Notes: generated by a model from the letters alone, not told the origin. DNA of 64,000 nucleotides from Talpa occidentalis (GCF_014898055.3 NW_023605083.1:90365721-90429720); one strand, 5' to 3'; shown: positions 1 to 10,891, counted from the stretch's first letter. Program-made: numbers and translations.

Positions 1-471
1 AATAGCTAAGCTATGGAAACAACCCAAATGCCCAAAAATAGATGACTAGATCAAGAAGATGTGGTGCATATACACCATGGAATATTACTCAGCAATCACA
101 AAAGATAAACACATGCAGTTTGCAGCAACATGGATGGAGCTAGAAGGGATCATGCTCAGCGAAATAAGTCAGAAAGAAAAAGAAAAATACCGGATGGTCT
201 CACTCTTAGCAGGAATTTAGAAAACCTAAATAAGGGACCAAGAAAAATACTGATTAATACAAAGTAAAAATCAAAATCAACAAGCAACTATAAACCAGAG
301 ACACACTTCTGGGGGTGGAGGGGAGGGAAGGGGAGAGGAAGGACTAGGGTCAAAATAAGGGGGGTGCAATTGTATGGGGAATATAAGCAAAATGAAAATG
401 CATACATTGTGAAAAAATGAAAAATGATGTAATAATTATATAAAATAAAGTATTAAAAACAAAACAAAAAA
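1..471 (+). repeat. L1 3' end (ORF2 C-terminal tail and 3' UTR), lineage-specific
   Basis: The segment reads as the last part of L1 ORF2 (around the 'ggaatattactcagcaat' stretch) running into a 3' UTR with a G-rich tract near 310-360 and an A-rich end near 430-471. The same 3' UTR recurs on + at 61.97-62.3 kb and inverted at 16.81-16.97 kb, so this is an active or recently active family in this genome. The element is cut by the window start and no intact ORF is present. Confidence 0.85.
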
Positions 472-1059
472 TTCTGGACAGTGCAGAGACTGCCTATGTC
501 ATGAACTCATAGCTGCAAAGGAAAGAGGTTCTAACAGATTGGAAAGGGGTTCAGATTCTGAGCAGCCAACAAATTATAAAATCCAAATATTTTCTTACTC
601 TCTCTACCTCTGCACCCACACAAGGGAATGTTACAAGAGAAAATCAACTCACCATACTTATTTAAAATTACTCACTTTCAGTTTATGTCCATAAGTCTCA
701 AATGAGCTTGCAACACTATCAGACTATTCATTTTTCTTTTTTCACTTCCTGAGATACTATTTCATATTTCTCACATCAAATGTCCAATATCTCCCCTTCA
801 TTCCAATGGTGTCTTTGTTTAGTGATCCCTCCAGAAAAGAGATTCATTCAGAGGAGCTCTCTCTACCTCCTCTTCCACCATGGCAACCCTTCCACATGCT
901 CTCTGTCCATCCCCCTTACCTACTCAAAGACTTCACTCCTGCAGTCTCCCCTCTTTGACATTCTACTGGATCATTCTCAGTGGCATAGGGACATATCTTT
1001 GTATCATTCATCTTCTAAAATATAAACAGAACTAAAACCTCCTTCAAACACAGTCCTCT
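472..1059. other. Intergenic stretch, nothing recognised
   Basis: I see no conserved coding sequence, RNA gene or clear repeat boundary here. The C/T-rich part after about 730 may be the degraded start of the L2-like fragment that follows. The short open frame at 780-1025 has no recognisable motif. Confidence 0.4.
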
Positions 1060-1245
1060 TTCAACTCACCTCATTTCTCTCTTCTCTTTCTCAAACTCAT
1101 CATTTGAAGGTCTCTTCTTGCTCTCCTTCCTCATGTCCATCTTTCCCACAAACCACTTCATCAAGCTCTTGTCCTCACTCTTTTATTAAGGTCACCATGA
1201 CCTACATCTACCCAAGCAAATGTTTGCTTGTTTGAGTTTTTCTTT

Positions 1246-1790
1246 TCTTTTTAAAAAGATTTATTTATTGGGGCCTCCCGGTGGCACAGCGGTTGAGCGC
1301 TGGGTTGCGAAGCTGCCCGCAGCCTCTGCAGCGCCAGTTCGATCCCCGGCTGCTCCCCGGCCACCGGAGGAGGGTCCCACATGGCGCGCAGACCTCTCCT
1401 GCCGCCCACTGCTCCCCCCAGCAGTGTACCTTCCGTCCTTCTCCCTGCTCTGCTCCCCGCTCTGGCTCTGGTGAATTCCCTCACCCTCCCGCGCTTCTGA
1501 CTGTGCCCAATGCTTGTATAAATAAATAAAAATAAATCTTAAAAGATTTATTTTTATGCAAGAACCAGGGTATAGGCCTGATGCGCGGGAGGGTGAGCGG
1601 ATTCACCAGAGACAGAGCGGGGAACAGAACAGGCAGACTGACAAAATACACTGCTGAGGGGAGCAGTGGGTGAGACAGGAGAGGTCTGCTGCGCCCTGTG
1701 GAATTCTCTCCGGCCAGCCGGGATCGAACCTGCACTGCAGAGTCAGTGGACAGCTTCACAGCTCAACTGCCTGCGCCACCAGGGAGGCCC
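1246..1790 (-). repeat. tRNA-derived SINE, minus strand, split by a second SINE
   Basis: The reverse-complemented tail (aaaagatttattta) lies at 1251-1266 and again at 1541-1556. The body, from the tail to the head (ending ...gggaggccc), occupies 1551-1790. The whole unit is bracketed by the target-site duplication gtttgagtttttcttt at 1230-1245 and 1791-1806. A younger + strand copy sits in its tail. Confidence 0.9.
1270..1540 (+). repeat. tRNA-derived SINE, young CpG-rich subfamily
   Basis: Full-length copy with head gggcctcccggtggcacag, a B-box-like gttcgatcccc at about 1338, and tail ataaataaaaataaatctt. CpGs are well preserved, which suggests a recent insertion. It is inserted in the tail of the minus-strand SINE, flanked by aaaagatttattt on both sides. 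The two SINEs form a tail-to-tail inverted repeat. Confidence 0.92.
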
Positions 1791-2412
1791 GTTTGAGTTT
1801 TTCTTTGGCACCTTATTGAACTTCTCAGAAGCATTTGATGCTCTTGAATGCTTTGTCCTTTTCAAGACACTTTCTTCTTGAGCTTTCAGGATTTCATACT
1901 CCCCTGTTTTTCTTTTTCTCAACATTTTTTGCTTCCCCATGACTCTGTCCTCGGTAGTCTTCTCTCTTCTATATTCTCTCTAAATGATTTCCAACCTGTT
2001 TACCTACTTTTCCCTGCTCTATGCATTTTATCACACTTCCCCTCAACTTCCTGCTTTGAAAAATCTCAAATTTACCTACAAGTTTGAAGAGTAATAATTA
2101 TGAGTATCTATGTACTTTTCAATGATATTCATCAGTTGCTGTCATTTTGCCAATATTTGTGTGTGTAATTTCTCCATCTCTTCCCCACCCTATACACTTT
2201 GGCTCAACCTTGGCTTCAACAAATTTCAATCAACATGATACAGTTCCTTTAAATATTTTAACATCTACCTTCCAAAACTGAAGTATTTTCCTAAAGAACT
2301 ATAAAACTATTATTATAGCTAAGAAAATTAACAATAAATTAATCACTATGCAGTATATTTTCAAATTTTCCCAAATCTCTGAACTATGATCTATATAGAA
2401 ATCATTCTTTTA

Positions 2413-2628
2413 GGGCCTCCCTGATGGTGCAAGGAATTAAGTCTCAACATTATGAAGCTATCTGCAGCCAGTGCAGCACTAGTTGGATCCCTGTCTCGCT
2501 CGCTGCTCCCTTCCACAGCATATTTCAGTCTGCCTGTTCTGCTCCCCATTCTCTCTGGTGAATCCTCTCACCCCCTTTGCACCTTTGGCCTACACCCCAC
2601 CTCTGGTATGCATAAATAAATAAATCTT
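2413..2628 (+). repeat. tRNA-derived SINE, older subfamily, internally deleted
   Basis: Head gggcctccctgatggtgca and tail cataaataaataaatctt are present. The middle 'acccacatggcgcagcagacctctcc' block is missing, making the copy about 215 bp. Flanking duplications gaaatcattctttta (ending 2412) and gaaataattctttta (about 2639-2653) mark the insertion. Confidence 0.9.
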
Positions 2629-2807
2629 AAAAAAAAGAGAAATAATTCTTTTAAATCCAAGGTCTAATCAAGAATTACTCATAAAATTTCATCATTACCT
2701 TTAGTCTCTTTCATTATTAAAAAGATCATCCCTCCCCTGTCTTTTGTTGTTTTCCACAATATTGACTGTTTTCAAAAGTCCATTCTTTACAGAATGCTTT
2801 CTAGATT

Positions 2808-3359
2808 AGTGGCTCTCAAAAGGGGTGATTTTGTTCCCCATGGGAAATTTGATAATGTCTGGAGATATTATTGGTTATCACAAAGGGGCAGGTGTATCTT
2901 AGACATATAGGGCTATTGTAATGAAATGCCATAAACCAGTGTCTTATAAACAACAGAAACTTATTTTTTGACATTCTGAAGGCTGAGAAGTCTGAGTTCA
3001 AGGTGTTGGCAGGTTGAGTGTCTGGTGAAGTATATTTATATATATCTTAAAAAGTGAAATGTGGGAGGGAATTTTCTCTGGTCTCTTTTATGGGGACACT
3101 AATGCCATTCAGGAGGGCTTACCCTCGTGACCTAAACACCTCCTAAAGTTCCCACCTCCTAATATCATCACCTTGTGGGTTAGGGTTTGAACATACGAAT
3201 TGTGGGGGGAGGGGCATTTCACATTCAATGCATAACAATCTACTGGCATCTAGTGGGTGGAGGCCAGGGGTGCTACTAAACTTCCTATAGTGCACAGAAT
3301 AGCTCCCAGACCAAAGAATTATCCACCCCAAAATGTCAGTAGTGCAGAAGTTGAGAAAC
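2808..3359. mobile_element. hAT-type non-autonomous DNA transposon, split by an MLT1-like LTR
   Basis: The ends are imperfect terminal inverted repeats (agtggctctcaaa... / ...gttgagaaac). They are flanked by an exact 8-bp duplication TCTAGATT at 2800-2807 and 3360-3367, the hallmark of hAT transposition. The internal sequence matches the old mammalian MER-type hAT (Charlie-related) element I remember ('gatttt-gttcccca-gggaaattt...tctagtgggt-gaggccag'). An LTR interrupts it at about 2895-3239. Confidence 0.75.
2895..3239 (-). repeat. MaLR (MLT1-like) LTR, minus strand
   Basis: The sequence reads as the reverse complement of an MLT1-type LTR: the 'gtaatgaaatgccataaacca...cttataaacaacagaaa' start and the 'gacctaaacacctcctaaa...gttagggtttgaacata' block are in the expected order. 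It lies inside the hAT element, so it inserted later. Confidence 0.75.
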
Positions 3360-3367
3360 TCTAGATT

Positions 3368-4129
3368 CATCTGATAGTTTGCTCATGATTAGATTCAGAT
3401 ACAACAGATGATCCTCGCCTAAACAACTATTACAATGGGGGTTGCAGAATGGTTACTTTCTTTTATTCTGCCATTCTTTGTATGATTATAACTTAGAATT
3501 CTTCTGTAATGAAGAACTTTGCATTTCTGTTTCTCTTTTTCATTTTAGTATTACTTGGACTAATGGGAAAACAGAATGCATCAACTTTACTCATATTGAT
3601 ATTCAAATTTTAGCATGTATATTTAGCATGTCACTAACTTGGCCAATGGGAATCATGTTAAACTCTTATCCTACGGACATTGCCATTTCTTTAGTCTTCA
3701 GTCTTCTTTGATTTCTGACATTAAATGTCCCAGGTATACCTTCTACTTTGCCTGCCCCCGTCCTGGAATCATCCATTTCTTGAAATATTGTTTCTTTTAA
3801 TGGGGTGTAGTATTTAGAAACCAAGGACTGGATACTAGATATGTTCATTGCTACTGGGATATCATTGGTTCTAAGTCCATGGAGTGGACATAGCAAAAAT
3901 TTGAACTTATGAAAAAATACACAATTTAAATTCAGCAAATACCTCTCTACCATTGTCTCCTCTATTTGTACTTTCCTTCTCCTATTATGAGAAACCTGGT
4001 TTTCAACGAAATCAATGTATTTGTTCATTTGCTTTATCCTATAATATACCCAAAGTTGCTTGATAATTATACCCTGTATAGTGATTATTAATAGTCTCTG
4101 ATTTATTCTGTTTCTTATTGTGGGAAAAA
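3368..4129. repeat. Probable ancient LINE-derived repeat, no gene
   Basis: The stretch resembles an old L1-type interspersed sequence (the 'cattgctactgggatatcattgg' and 'cctggaatcatccatttct' portions). A 182-codon open frame on the minus strand (3666-4214) crosses it, but it has no protein motif that I recognise and spans repeat sequence, so I treat it as chance. Confidence 0.4.
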
Positions 4130-4760
4130 AAATGAATAAAGATAGAAGCACTTCCAGAATGACAAAGATCTCTGAAAATCTACTCCTCCATAAAAGTAAC
4201 AAGAACACTGGCAAAAGTTGTCGAAATCAACTTTTTCAGAACTCTGAAAAGTAATCAAAGGCTTGCTAAACTTCAAGGAAGATTTATCCAAGGAAAACAG
4301 CTGAATCTAAGTAAGAATCTAGGTAAGAATAGAAGGCTTTCTGGCATTTTAACTTACTCTCTTACCATCTTCCGCTCAGCTTTTCAGTATCCTTGGAACT
4401 GTACTAGCTATGAAAATCAGAAGCTTAGCAGCCACTGGAAGGAACAGAACAACTTTGAACTTCCCCCAAATGCCCAACTCAGACAATTGTCACTATTAGA
4501 CCTGCCTGGCTGTCACTTGAAAACCTTCACTCTTAGGGCTTGTTTTTATTTGAAGTGACTCAGAACTTATTCTATGCCTAGCAGTCCTATTCCCAGGTAT
4601 TTGTTGGAAAAAAAAATAGCTGCAATCGCTTATATCTTAGTTGCTTGAGGTGGTAATACCAGTTGGGACTAGTGAAAGGCTGACCAAAGAACAAAACAGG
4701 AGAAACTGGGATATTTGTTAATTTATTGATTGGTTTTGTTAAGAGCTACAATTTAATGGA
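4130..4760 (+). repeat. Ancient L1 5'-region fragment
   Basis: The order 'ctactcctccataaaagtaacaag...ttgtcgaaatcaactttttcagaactc...caaaggcttg...aaggaagattta' resembles the 5' UTR region of old mammalian L1 (L1M class). It contains the donor-like copy (4435-4557) of a 123-bp segment repeated at 5607-5729. Confidence 0.5.
4435..4557 (+). repeat. Local direct duplication 1, copy A (123 bp)
   Basis: Aligns without gaps to 5607-5729, with six substitutions in 123 positions by my count (about 95% identity). This copy sits in its natural context inside the L1 5' fragment, so it is the likely source. Confidence 0.9.
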
Positions 4761-4772
4761 ATACAACATGAC

Positions 4773-5046
4773 TTTTTTTTTTTTAAAACAGATTTATTTA
4801 TTTATACAAGAACTGGGGTACAAGCCAGAGGCACAGGAGGGTGAGAGGCTTCACCAAAGACAGAAGGGTGAACAGAACAGGCAAATGGACCAAAAACACT
4901 GCTGAGGGGAGCAGTGGGCAAGACAGGAGAGGTCTGCTGCACCATGTGGGTATCTCCCTGGCTGGTCGGGAATCGAACCCACATTGCAGAGGCTGCGGAC
5001 AGCTTCACAGTGCTGTGCTCAACCCACTGCACCACCGGGGAGGCCC
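4773..5046 (-). repeat. tRNA-derived SINE, minus strand
   Basis: The T-rich inverted tail (ttttaaaacagatttatttattta) begins at about 4773 and the inverted head ccaccggggaggccc ends at 5046. The short duplication aacatgact lies before and after the element. Confidence 0.92.
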
Positions 5047-5169
5047 AACATGACTATCTTTTGATGATTTAATTTTTAGATAACTCCAAGGGGAAAATAA
5101 AAAAGGAAAAACTTGGGAATGAGATTTCCATAGAGGGCTTTGATAATCTCTGATTTAATTTGGGACTCT

Positions 5170-6020
5170 AGAAAGACACTTGCATGTGCATTTCCATACT
5201 TTACATATTTTTTAAACTCTGATTTTTTTCTCTTAATAAGATATCTTGGCATTCACTTTATAGTAACACATAAAACTCTTACATATTCTCTTTTATGACC
5301 ATGTATCATTCAATTGTGCATATGTATCATCTTTATTTATATATTCATTTTTTTCTTAGGGCAAAGTGTGAATGCAGTCCTCCACTTCTACAAATTATGC
5401 ATTCAATTTTCCCACATTTGGGGAAATCACAGAGGTCAGCACATCCAGAGTACAACGGCTGAGCCTCACCTGGGGAAAACCACCGTTGTGATCATGGTGT
5501 CTCCCTTGCCAGGTAGGTGTCTTTAATTGAACAAGTTTTCGATGTAGGTGGCATACGGGTTGTTTTAATATTTTGCTATTAAAAATAATGCCATAATTGG
5601 GCCTCCCTGGAGGGAATAGAACAACTTTGAACTTCCCCCAAAAACCCAACTCAGACAATTGTCACTATTAGATCTGTCTGGCTGTCACTTGAAAACCTTC
5701 ACTCTTAGGGCTTGTTTTTATTTGAAGTGTGTTTCCAGCGGCAATGTAAATAAATGAGTGCCTGTTTTCCTTACAGCTTCACTAGTACAGGAGGTTGTCA
5801 ACCTTTTGAACTTTGTCACTCAATGGATAAGAAACAGTATCTCAATGTTTCAATTGCATTGTGTTTTGAGTGAATTTGGGCGTCTTTTAATATGTTTAAA
5901 ATGAACTTTTAATGTCTTTTAAAAATGAATCTTCAAGTCCTTTGCCCACTTTTCTATAAGTTTTCAGTTTTGTCTCTTTAGATTTTTACAGGGCTCTTTG
6001 TATATTCTGGCTGTTGATTA
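5170..6020 (-). repeat. Ancient L1M 3' region, minus strand, interrupted
   Basis: Reverse-oriented L1M text is recognisable, including 'attttgctattaaaaataatgcc' (about 5570-5592), 'tttccttacagcttcactagtacagga' and 'tcctttgcccacttttctat' (about 5938-5958). It is interrupted at about 5599-5729 by the second copy of local duplication 1. Confidence 0.6.
5599..5729 (+). repeat. Local direct duplication 1, copy B, headed by 12 bp of SINE
   Basis: Positions 5607-5729 match 4435-4557 at about 95%. The preceding gggcctccctgg (5599-5610) is identical to the first 12 bases of the tRNA-SINE head and overlaps the duplicated ctgg. There is no A-tail and I see no target-site duplication, so ordinary LINE-mediated insertion is not evident. 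It interrupts a minus-strand L1M. Confidence 0.85.
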
Positions 6021-6436
6021 TGAATACCATCTGAACTGTTGACTTCTTAACCATATCCCCCTGCCTGAGCTCCAAATTTGTATGCCTGACTATCTATTTG
6101 ACATTTCCAGTTAGATACTCAATAGGTGTTCTTGACAAAAACAGAGCTCTTTCCTCCTCAGCAAATCCTTATCTCATAAGTCATATCCAACATCTGTCCA
6201 TTTTCTATATCTTCCCTGGTATCATGCTGGATGAAACTACCATCACTGACTATGGCAGCACCTCTTAACTCTTCCCCACTTCCATCATTACCCTTCCTCC
6301 CTCCTATAATTTATTTTTCATATAGTAAACAAGGTTATCCCTTTAAAAGTGTAAATTGCACCATGTAGCACTTCCATTAAAACTTTCTGATGGCCTCCCA
6401 TAATAGATGGAATAAAATAGATATTAAGATGACAAT
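6021..6436 (+). repeat. L2-like LINE fragment
   Basis: C/T-rich sequence resembling the L2/CR1 reverse-transcriptase 3' portion ('tatttgacatttccagttagatactcaatagg' corresponds to the LDISTWMSNR region). It is heavily decayed and ends at the next SINE. Confidence 0.45.
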
Positions 6437-6696
6437 GGGCCTCCCCAGTGGCACAAGGGACTAAGTCTCAGCATTATGAAGCAATTTGCAGCTACTGCAG
6501 CACCAGCTGGATCTGTGGCTGGGGAATTGACCCACATGGCACAGCAGACCTCTCCTGTCTCACCCGCTGCTTCCCTCAGCAGTGTATTTTAGTGGATCTG
6601 CCTGTTCTTCTCCCCACTTTGTCTCTGGTGAATTCTCTCACCCTCCACACCTCTGGCCTACACCCTAGCTCTTGTATGCATAAATAAATAAATCTT
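6437..6696 (+). repeat. tRNA-derived SINE, older subfamily
   Basis: Full-length: head gggcctccccagtggcaca, the 'cccacatggcacagcagacc' block, and tail cataaataaataaatctt followed by an A-run. Confidence 0.93.
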
Positions 6697-6788
6697 AAAA
6701 AAAAAAATACGACAGCAGACCCAAAATTAAGTCTCTTGTACTAAGCCTTATGTCACCAAACCAAGACTTTATTTTTGTTGTTCTTATA

Positions 6789-7310
6789 TCAATATTTTTT
6801 TTTCTTCAGGGAATATTGGTTTACGATACTGTATATTATCAGAGATATAGAATCACACTTCATCAGATGTATGTTACCAAACCACACCCACAACCAAGGC
6901 ACCCATAGTCCTCCATTATAGTCCATGGTGTACCCTCCACCATCCTGTTTGCTACCCTTCCTCTCCTCCTCCCATTGTGGTATCCTCAATTCTATGGTCA
7001 GACTGCTAGGATTTGTTATTGGTTTGGTTCTGTCTGATCCTTTGTCTTATTTCTCTATACTCTACAAATAAGTGACACCATCTGGTATTTGTTTTTCTCC
7101 TTCTGACTTATCTTGCTTAGCATTATCCCCTCCATTTCCATCCAGAATAACAAGAGTTCATCTTTCAAAACAATATAAAAACAAAACAATATATATGGAA
7201 TACTAATCATATATATATTACATATATATTCATGCCATCTGCAAATAGTGATAGTTTTCCTTCTTTCCCAGTTTGGATTTCTTTTATATCTTGCCAATAC
7301 TTAATTTGAT
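6789..7310 (-). repeat. L1 3' end, minus strand
   Basis: The inverted L1 3' UTR and ORF2 tail are recognisable: 'agtgacaccatctggtatttgtttttctcc...gcttagcattatcccctccatttcca' (about 7070-7140), then ORF2-like 'catctgcaaatagtgatagttttccttctttcccagtttgga' (7235-7275). It is a somewhat different L1 subfamily from the copies at 1 and 61,970. Confidence 0.7.
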
Positions 7311-7624
7311 TACAGATTAAATTACATTTAAGAAGTTGAATCTTAAACCAGTAAATCAGGAATCACCTAACCAGCAATAGTTAGGTAATCTTCCTGAAAA
7401 ACCCCCTGCCATCCCCTTCAAGAAAGTGACTTTATAATCAGACTGCTCTTTGACCTAGTGTAACTTCCTTATTTCCACTCCTTCTGCATATAAAATCTCT
7501 CATTTTACACAGGTCCTCAGAGTTCCTTTCTGTTTACTAGATGGGATGCTACTCAATTCATGAATCATTGAATAAAGCTGATGAAATACTGAAGATTTAC
7601 TAAGTTGAATTTTGTTTTTAAAGA
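7311..7624 (+). repeat. Probable ERVL-type solo LTR remnant
   Basis: The stretch ends in an LTR-like R-U5 layout: 'ctgcatataaaatctc', then 'gggatgctactcaattcatgaatc', an AATAAA (about 7570) and 'tactaagttgaattttgttttt'. This resembles old mammalian ERVL LTRs. The 5' border is not clear. Confidence 0.45.
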
Positions 7625-7740
7625 CAGAATATAATTTAGTTCATGTTGTGGCATCAATGTCTTAGGACTGACTCTGGCCTCCCTCTCCTTTCCCACTTAC
7701 CACTCTGGCTTTCCTCTACTCTGGTCCCTGGTTATTATAA

Positions 7741-8005
7741 TTTTTTTAAAAGATTTATTTATTTATGCATATAAGAACTGGGGTACAGGCCAGAGGTGCG
7801 GGGGTGAGAGATTCACCAGAGACAGAGTGGGGAGCAGAACAGGCAGATTGACCAAAATACACTGCTGAGGGGAGCAGCGGGTGAGTCAGGAGAGGTCTGC
7901 TGTACCATGTGGGTAGCTCCTTGGCCAGGGATCGAACTCATGCTGCAGTGGCTGCAGATAACTTCATAGGTTGCGTCTTAACCCCTTGTACTACCAGGGA
8001 GACCC
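7741..8005 (-). repeat. tRNA-derived SINE, minus strand
   Basis: Inverted tail aaaagatttatttatttatgcat at the start, the inverted 'tgctgtaccatgtgggtagctcc' block, and inverted head accagggagaccc at the end. Older subfamily. Confidence 0.92.
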
Positions 8006-8289
8006 CTTTTTTTTTGTCTCTTGGACATACTAAACCTTTTAATATTCTTGATACTTTTTAAAGTTTATCTTTTTTTTGCATGACTATTCTTTTCCATAGC
8101 TTCTAATTGCTGCCTCCATTGTCCCACTCAGATAGCTCCACTCCCATCCTCCATTGTTCTAGTTAATTTTTTCAAAGCCTCTCCCTTTGGAAAGTTACAT
8201 GAGAAAATTTTCCTTCTTTCCTTAAAATGGTTTGAGAGTTTTTTTTTTCCTTGCAACTGAAATAATTCTAGTTAATATATTTATAGGAA
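8006..8289. other. Intergenic sequence, nothing recognised
   Basis: T- and C-rich sequence with no clear feature between a SINE and an L1/HAL1-like fragment. Confidence 0.4.
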
Positions 8290-8577
8290 TTTATCAATAA
8301 TAAAGATAGCATTTCAAATTATTGGGGAAATAATGATTTGGGCACAATTACTTGTCTACCTGAAAATAAAGTTAGTTCCCCTACCTAACACCATGTAAAA
8401 AGTCATTCCTAATAGATTAAAAGGAAAACATGAAAAACCAAAGATATACGCATACTGGGAAAATGTTCACAGAATCATTGCCCATTTATGGATTTAGCGT
8501 TGAAAGACCTTCTTGGAGAGAGGGGAAAAAAGCTATAGAAAGATAGATAAATTGACAATTAAAAACTTAAAATTCTG

Positions 8578-8831
8578 GGGCCTCCCTGGTGGTGCAGGGG
8601 TTAAAAACAGCTCTATCAAGCTATTGCCAACCACTGCAGCATGAGCTTGAAAACCTGCCAGCCAGGGAGAAACCCACATGGTGCAGCAGACCTTTTCTGC
8701 CTCACCTGCTGCTCCCCTCAGCAGTGTATTTCAGTAGATCTGTCTGTTCTGCTCCCCACTCTCGTGTATCCTCTCACCCCCTGCACCTCTGGCTTACACA
8801 CCAGTTCTTGTATGCACAATAAATAAATCTT
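8578..8831 (+). repeat. tRNA-derived SINE, older subfamily
   Basis: Head gggcctccctggtggtgca, tail aataaataaatctt. Flanked by cttaaaattctg just before 8578 and at about 8862-8873. Confidence 0.93.
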
Positions 8832-9261
8832 GAAAAAAATTAATTAAAAAAAACAAAAAACCTTAAAATTCTGTAAATAAATGACACTACTAGTATTATT
8901 AATACTAAAAGACAAATAACAAAATGGAAGAAAATACCTCATATTTTACATATAAAAGATTAATATCTACAAGATGTTAAGAACTCTTTTAAGTCAATAA
9001 TAAAACACAACAACCAGTGACAAATATCCAAAGATAAATAAAATCTGTGGTAGATGAAATGCAAACAGCTAATAAAATGTAAAATGATTCCTAACCTCAT
9101 TGATATTCAGGAAAATGCTTACTAAAATGTCATTAATATATAATCTCTTGCCCATCAAATTGGTAGGCGAAAGAAGATTGATAAAAGCTAGCAATGGTAT
9201 GTGCAAAGATGTTCACACATGTTGAGTGGAATATACATTATGATACCTTTTTATAGTAATT

Positions 9262-9551
9262 TTTTTAAAAAGCTTGTAATTTTTTTTTATTTTAAAGATT
9301 TATTTATTTATGCATACAAGAGCTGGGGTACAGACCAGAGATGCAGGGGGTAAGTGGATTCACCAGAGACAGGGTGGGGAGCAGAACAGGCAGATTGAAA
9401 AACACTGCTTAGGGGAGCAGCGGGTGAGACAGGAGAGGTTTGCTGTGCCATGTGGGTTGCTCCCTGGTCAGCCAGGGATCGAACTCGTGCTGCAGAGGCT
9501 GTGGATTGCTTCATAGTGCAGTGCTTAAACCCTGCACCACCAGGGAGGTCC
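9262..9551 (-). repeat. tRNA-derived SINE, minus strand
   Basis: T-rich inverted tail to aaagatttatttatttatgcat, inverted head ccaccagggaggtccc ending at 9551. tagtaatt occurs on both sides. Confidence 0.9.
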
Positions 9552-10269
9552 CATGATAGTAATTTGTCTGTGATGATAATGAAACGGTGTTTATGATCTT
9601 TGATTTTAGTAATTCCAAGTGTATAGGTATATATCCTGGAAAACCTCTCATATAAGTGTCAAAATATACATGCATGTTCCTTGCTGCATTGTAAATAGAG
9701 AAAAATTGTAACTTAACCATTTACTAAAATGAAAACTATGTGGCAGTCAAAAAGATTGAATAGAGTTATATGTACTGGTCTGTATTTTTAAAGGAAAAAA
9801 ACCACACTCAGAATAATATATTTAGAAACTTATATAATGTCATAAACCATAGTTACCTCAGTTAAATAGATACATGAATATGTTTAATCGCAGGAAAAGT
9901 TAAAAAGTAATATGAACAATTTGATCTTATCTATGTAAGGAACATAAAACAGAGACACATGACCCTACCCTACATGTTCATAGATGCATAGAAAAATATC
10001 TGAAAGGATTCATATAAAGCTGATAATAATAGTTCTGGGGAAAAGTGTGGGATTGTGTGTGTGTAGGAGAGGAGAGGTTTGGGGGGGTATTTTTGCTTTA
10101 TCTTTTTAATTTAGAATTAGGACTGGAAATTTTTGAAAAAGATGCAAAAATATAAGGGAGGATAGCTTTTGGAGATATGATTGAAAATTCTGAAAATGAA
10201 TTTCATTGGCAATGGTAGAGGAGTTACAGGGGTATTCATTGGTTTCTGATAGATATGGGTAGCCAGCAC

Positions 10270-10470
10270 TGATAGCAAAAAAGTATATGCTTTGGAGTCA
10301 GAGAAACTTGGAGTTGAAATCTCCTTCTTCCATTTACTATGTAACTTGGGCTGGTCGATTAACCTTTCTAAATAATGAATAGAACCTACTTCAAAGGGCT
10401 GTTATGAGGACTGAGGTAAGATCTCTAACATGTAGTACTCACCATGTAGTTAAGTGGTTAAGTATTATTA
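10270..10470 (+). repeat. MIR SINE
   Basis: MIR core order is visible: 'gctttggagtcagagaaac...gttgaaatctc...tatgtaacttggg...aacctttctaaa...gggctgttatgaggactgagg'. This is an ancient, strongly diverged pan-mammalian SINE. Confidence 0.7.
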
Positions 10471-10621
10471 TTAATGTTAATGGTTAAACTTATGTTCTAT
10501 AATCCAATGAGAGTTGAGAAATAGATTAATGATGACCAAATCAAGTTGAATCACAAAGATTTCATCTGCAGATTGCACATACATGTCACTAGCAAGGATT
10601 CCTTATTATTTGTTCCATCTA

Positions 10622-10877
10622 CTTTTTTTTTTTGAAGATTTATTTATTTATACAAGCACTGGGGTACAGGCCAGAGGCGCGGGAGGGTGAGAGAATCTAC
10701 CAGAGACAGAGCAGGGAGCAGAACAGTCAGAAGGACCGAAATACACTGCTGACGGGAGCAGCGGGCGAGGCAGGAGAGGTGGGAATCTCCCCAGGGGCTG
10801 GAATAGAACCAGTGCCACAGAGGCTGTGGGCAGCTTCACAGCGCTGTGCTCAGCTTGCTGTGCCACCAGGGAAGCTC
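10622..10877 (-). repeat. tRNA-derived SINE, minus strand
   Basis: The target duplication tgttccatctact lies at about 10611-10623 and 10879-10891. The inverted tail gaagatttatttatttatacaag and the inverted head ccaccagggaagc are complete. Confidence 0.93.
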
Positions 10878-10891
10878 TGTTCCATCTACTT

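Larger units (their letters stand above)
1060..2090 (+). repeat. L2-like LINE fragment interrupted by SINEs
   Basis: The C/T-rich sequence before 1229 and after 1807 resembles the reverse-transcriptase region of the ancient L2/CR1 LINE (the 'gacacttt-cttcttgagctttcagga' type stretch corresponds to the AFDTVDH...LLETLSSLGFQD region). It is heavily decayed. A nested SINE pair (1246-1790) splits it, and the 16-bp duplication on either side of that pair shows the two halves were contiguous. Class assignment is from memory. Confidence 0.45.
8290..10140 (+). repeat. Old L1/HAL1-like element, split by two SINEs
   Basis: The order of fragments fits the 3' half of an old L1 or HAL1. Around 8310-8390 is the 'tttcaaattattggggaaataat' part; 8870-9250 holds 'aaaagacaaataacaaaatggaag...gattaatatctac' and 'gaaatgcaaacagctaataaaa...ctcattgatattcagg'. 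After the second SINE come 'gtaattccaagtgtatagg' and 'gttccttgctgcattgtaaatag'. Many frameshifts are visible and nothing is coding. SINE target duplications confirm continuity across the first interruption. Confidence 0.55.

Noticed and set aside
3666..4214. 182-codon minus-strand open reading frame, the longest outside the CpG island apart from those noted
   Set aside because: Lies across old L1-like sequence. No signal peptide, domain or conserved motif is recognised. Expected by chance in AT-rich repeat DNA.
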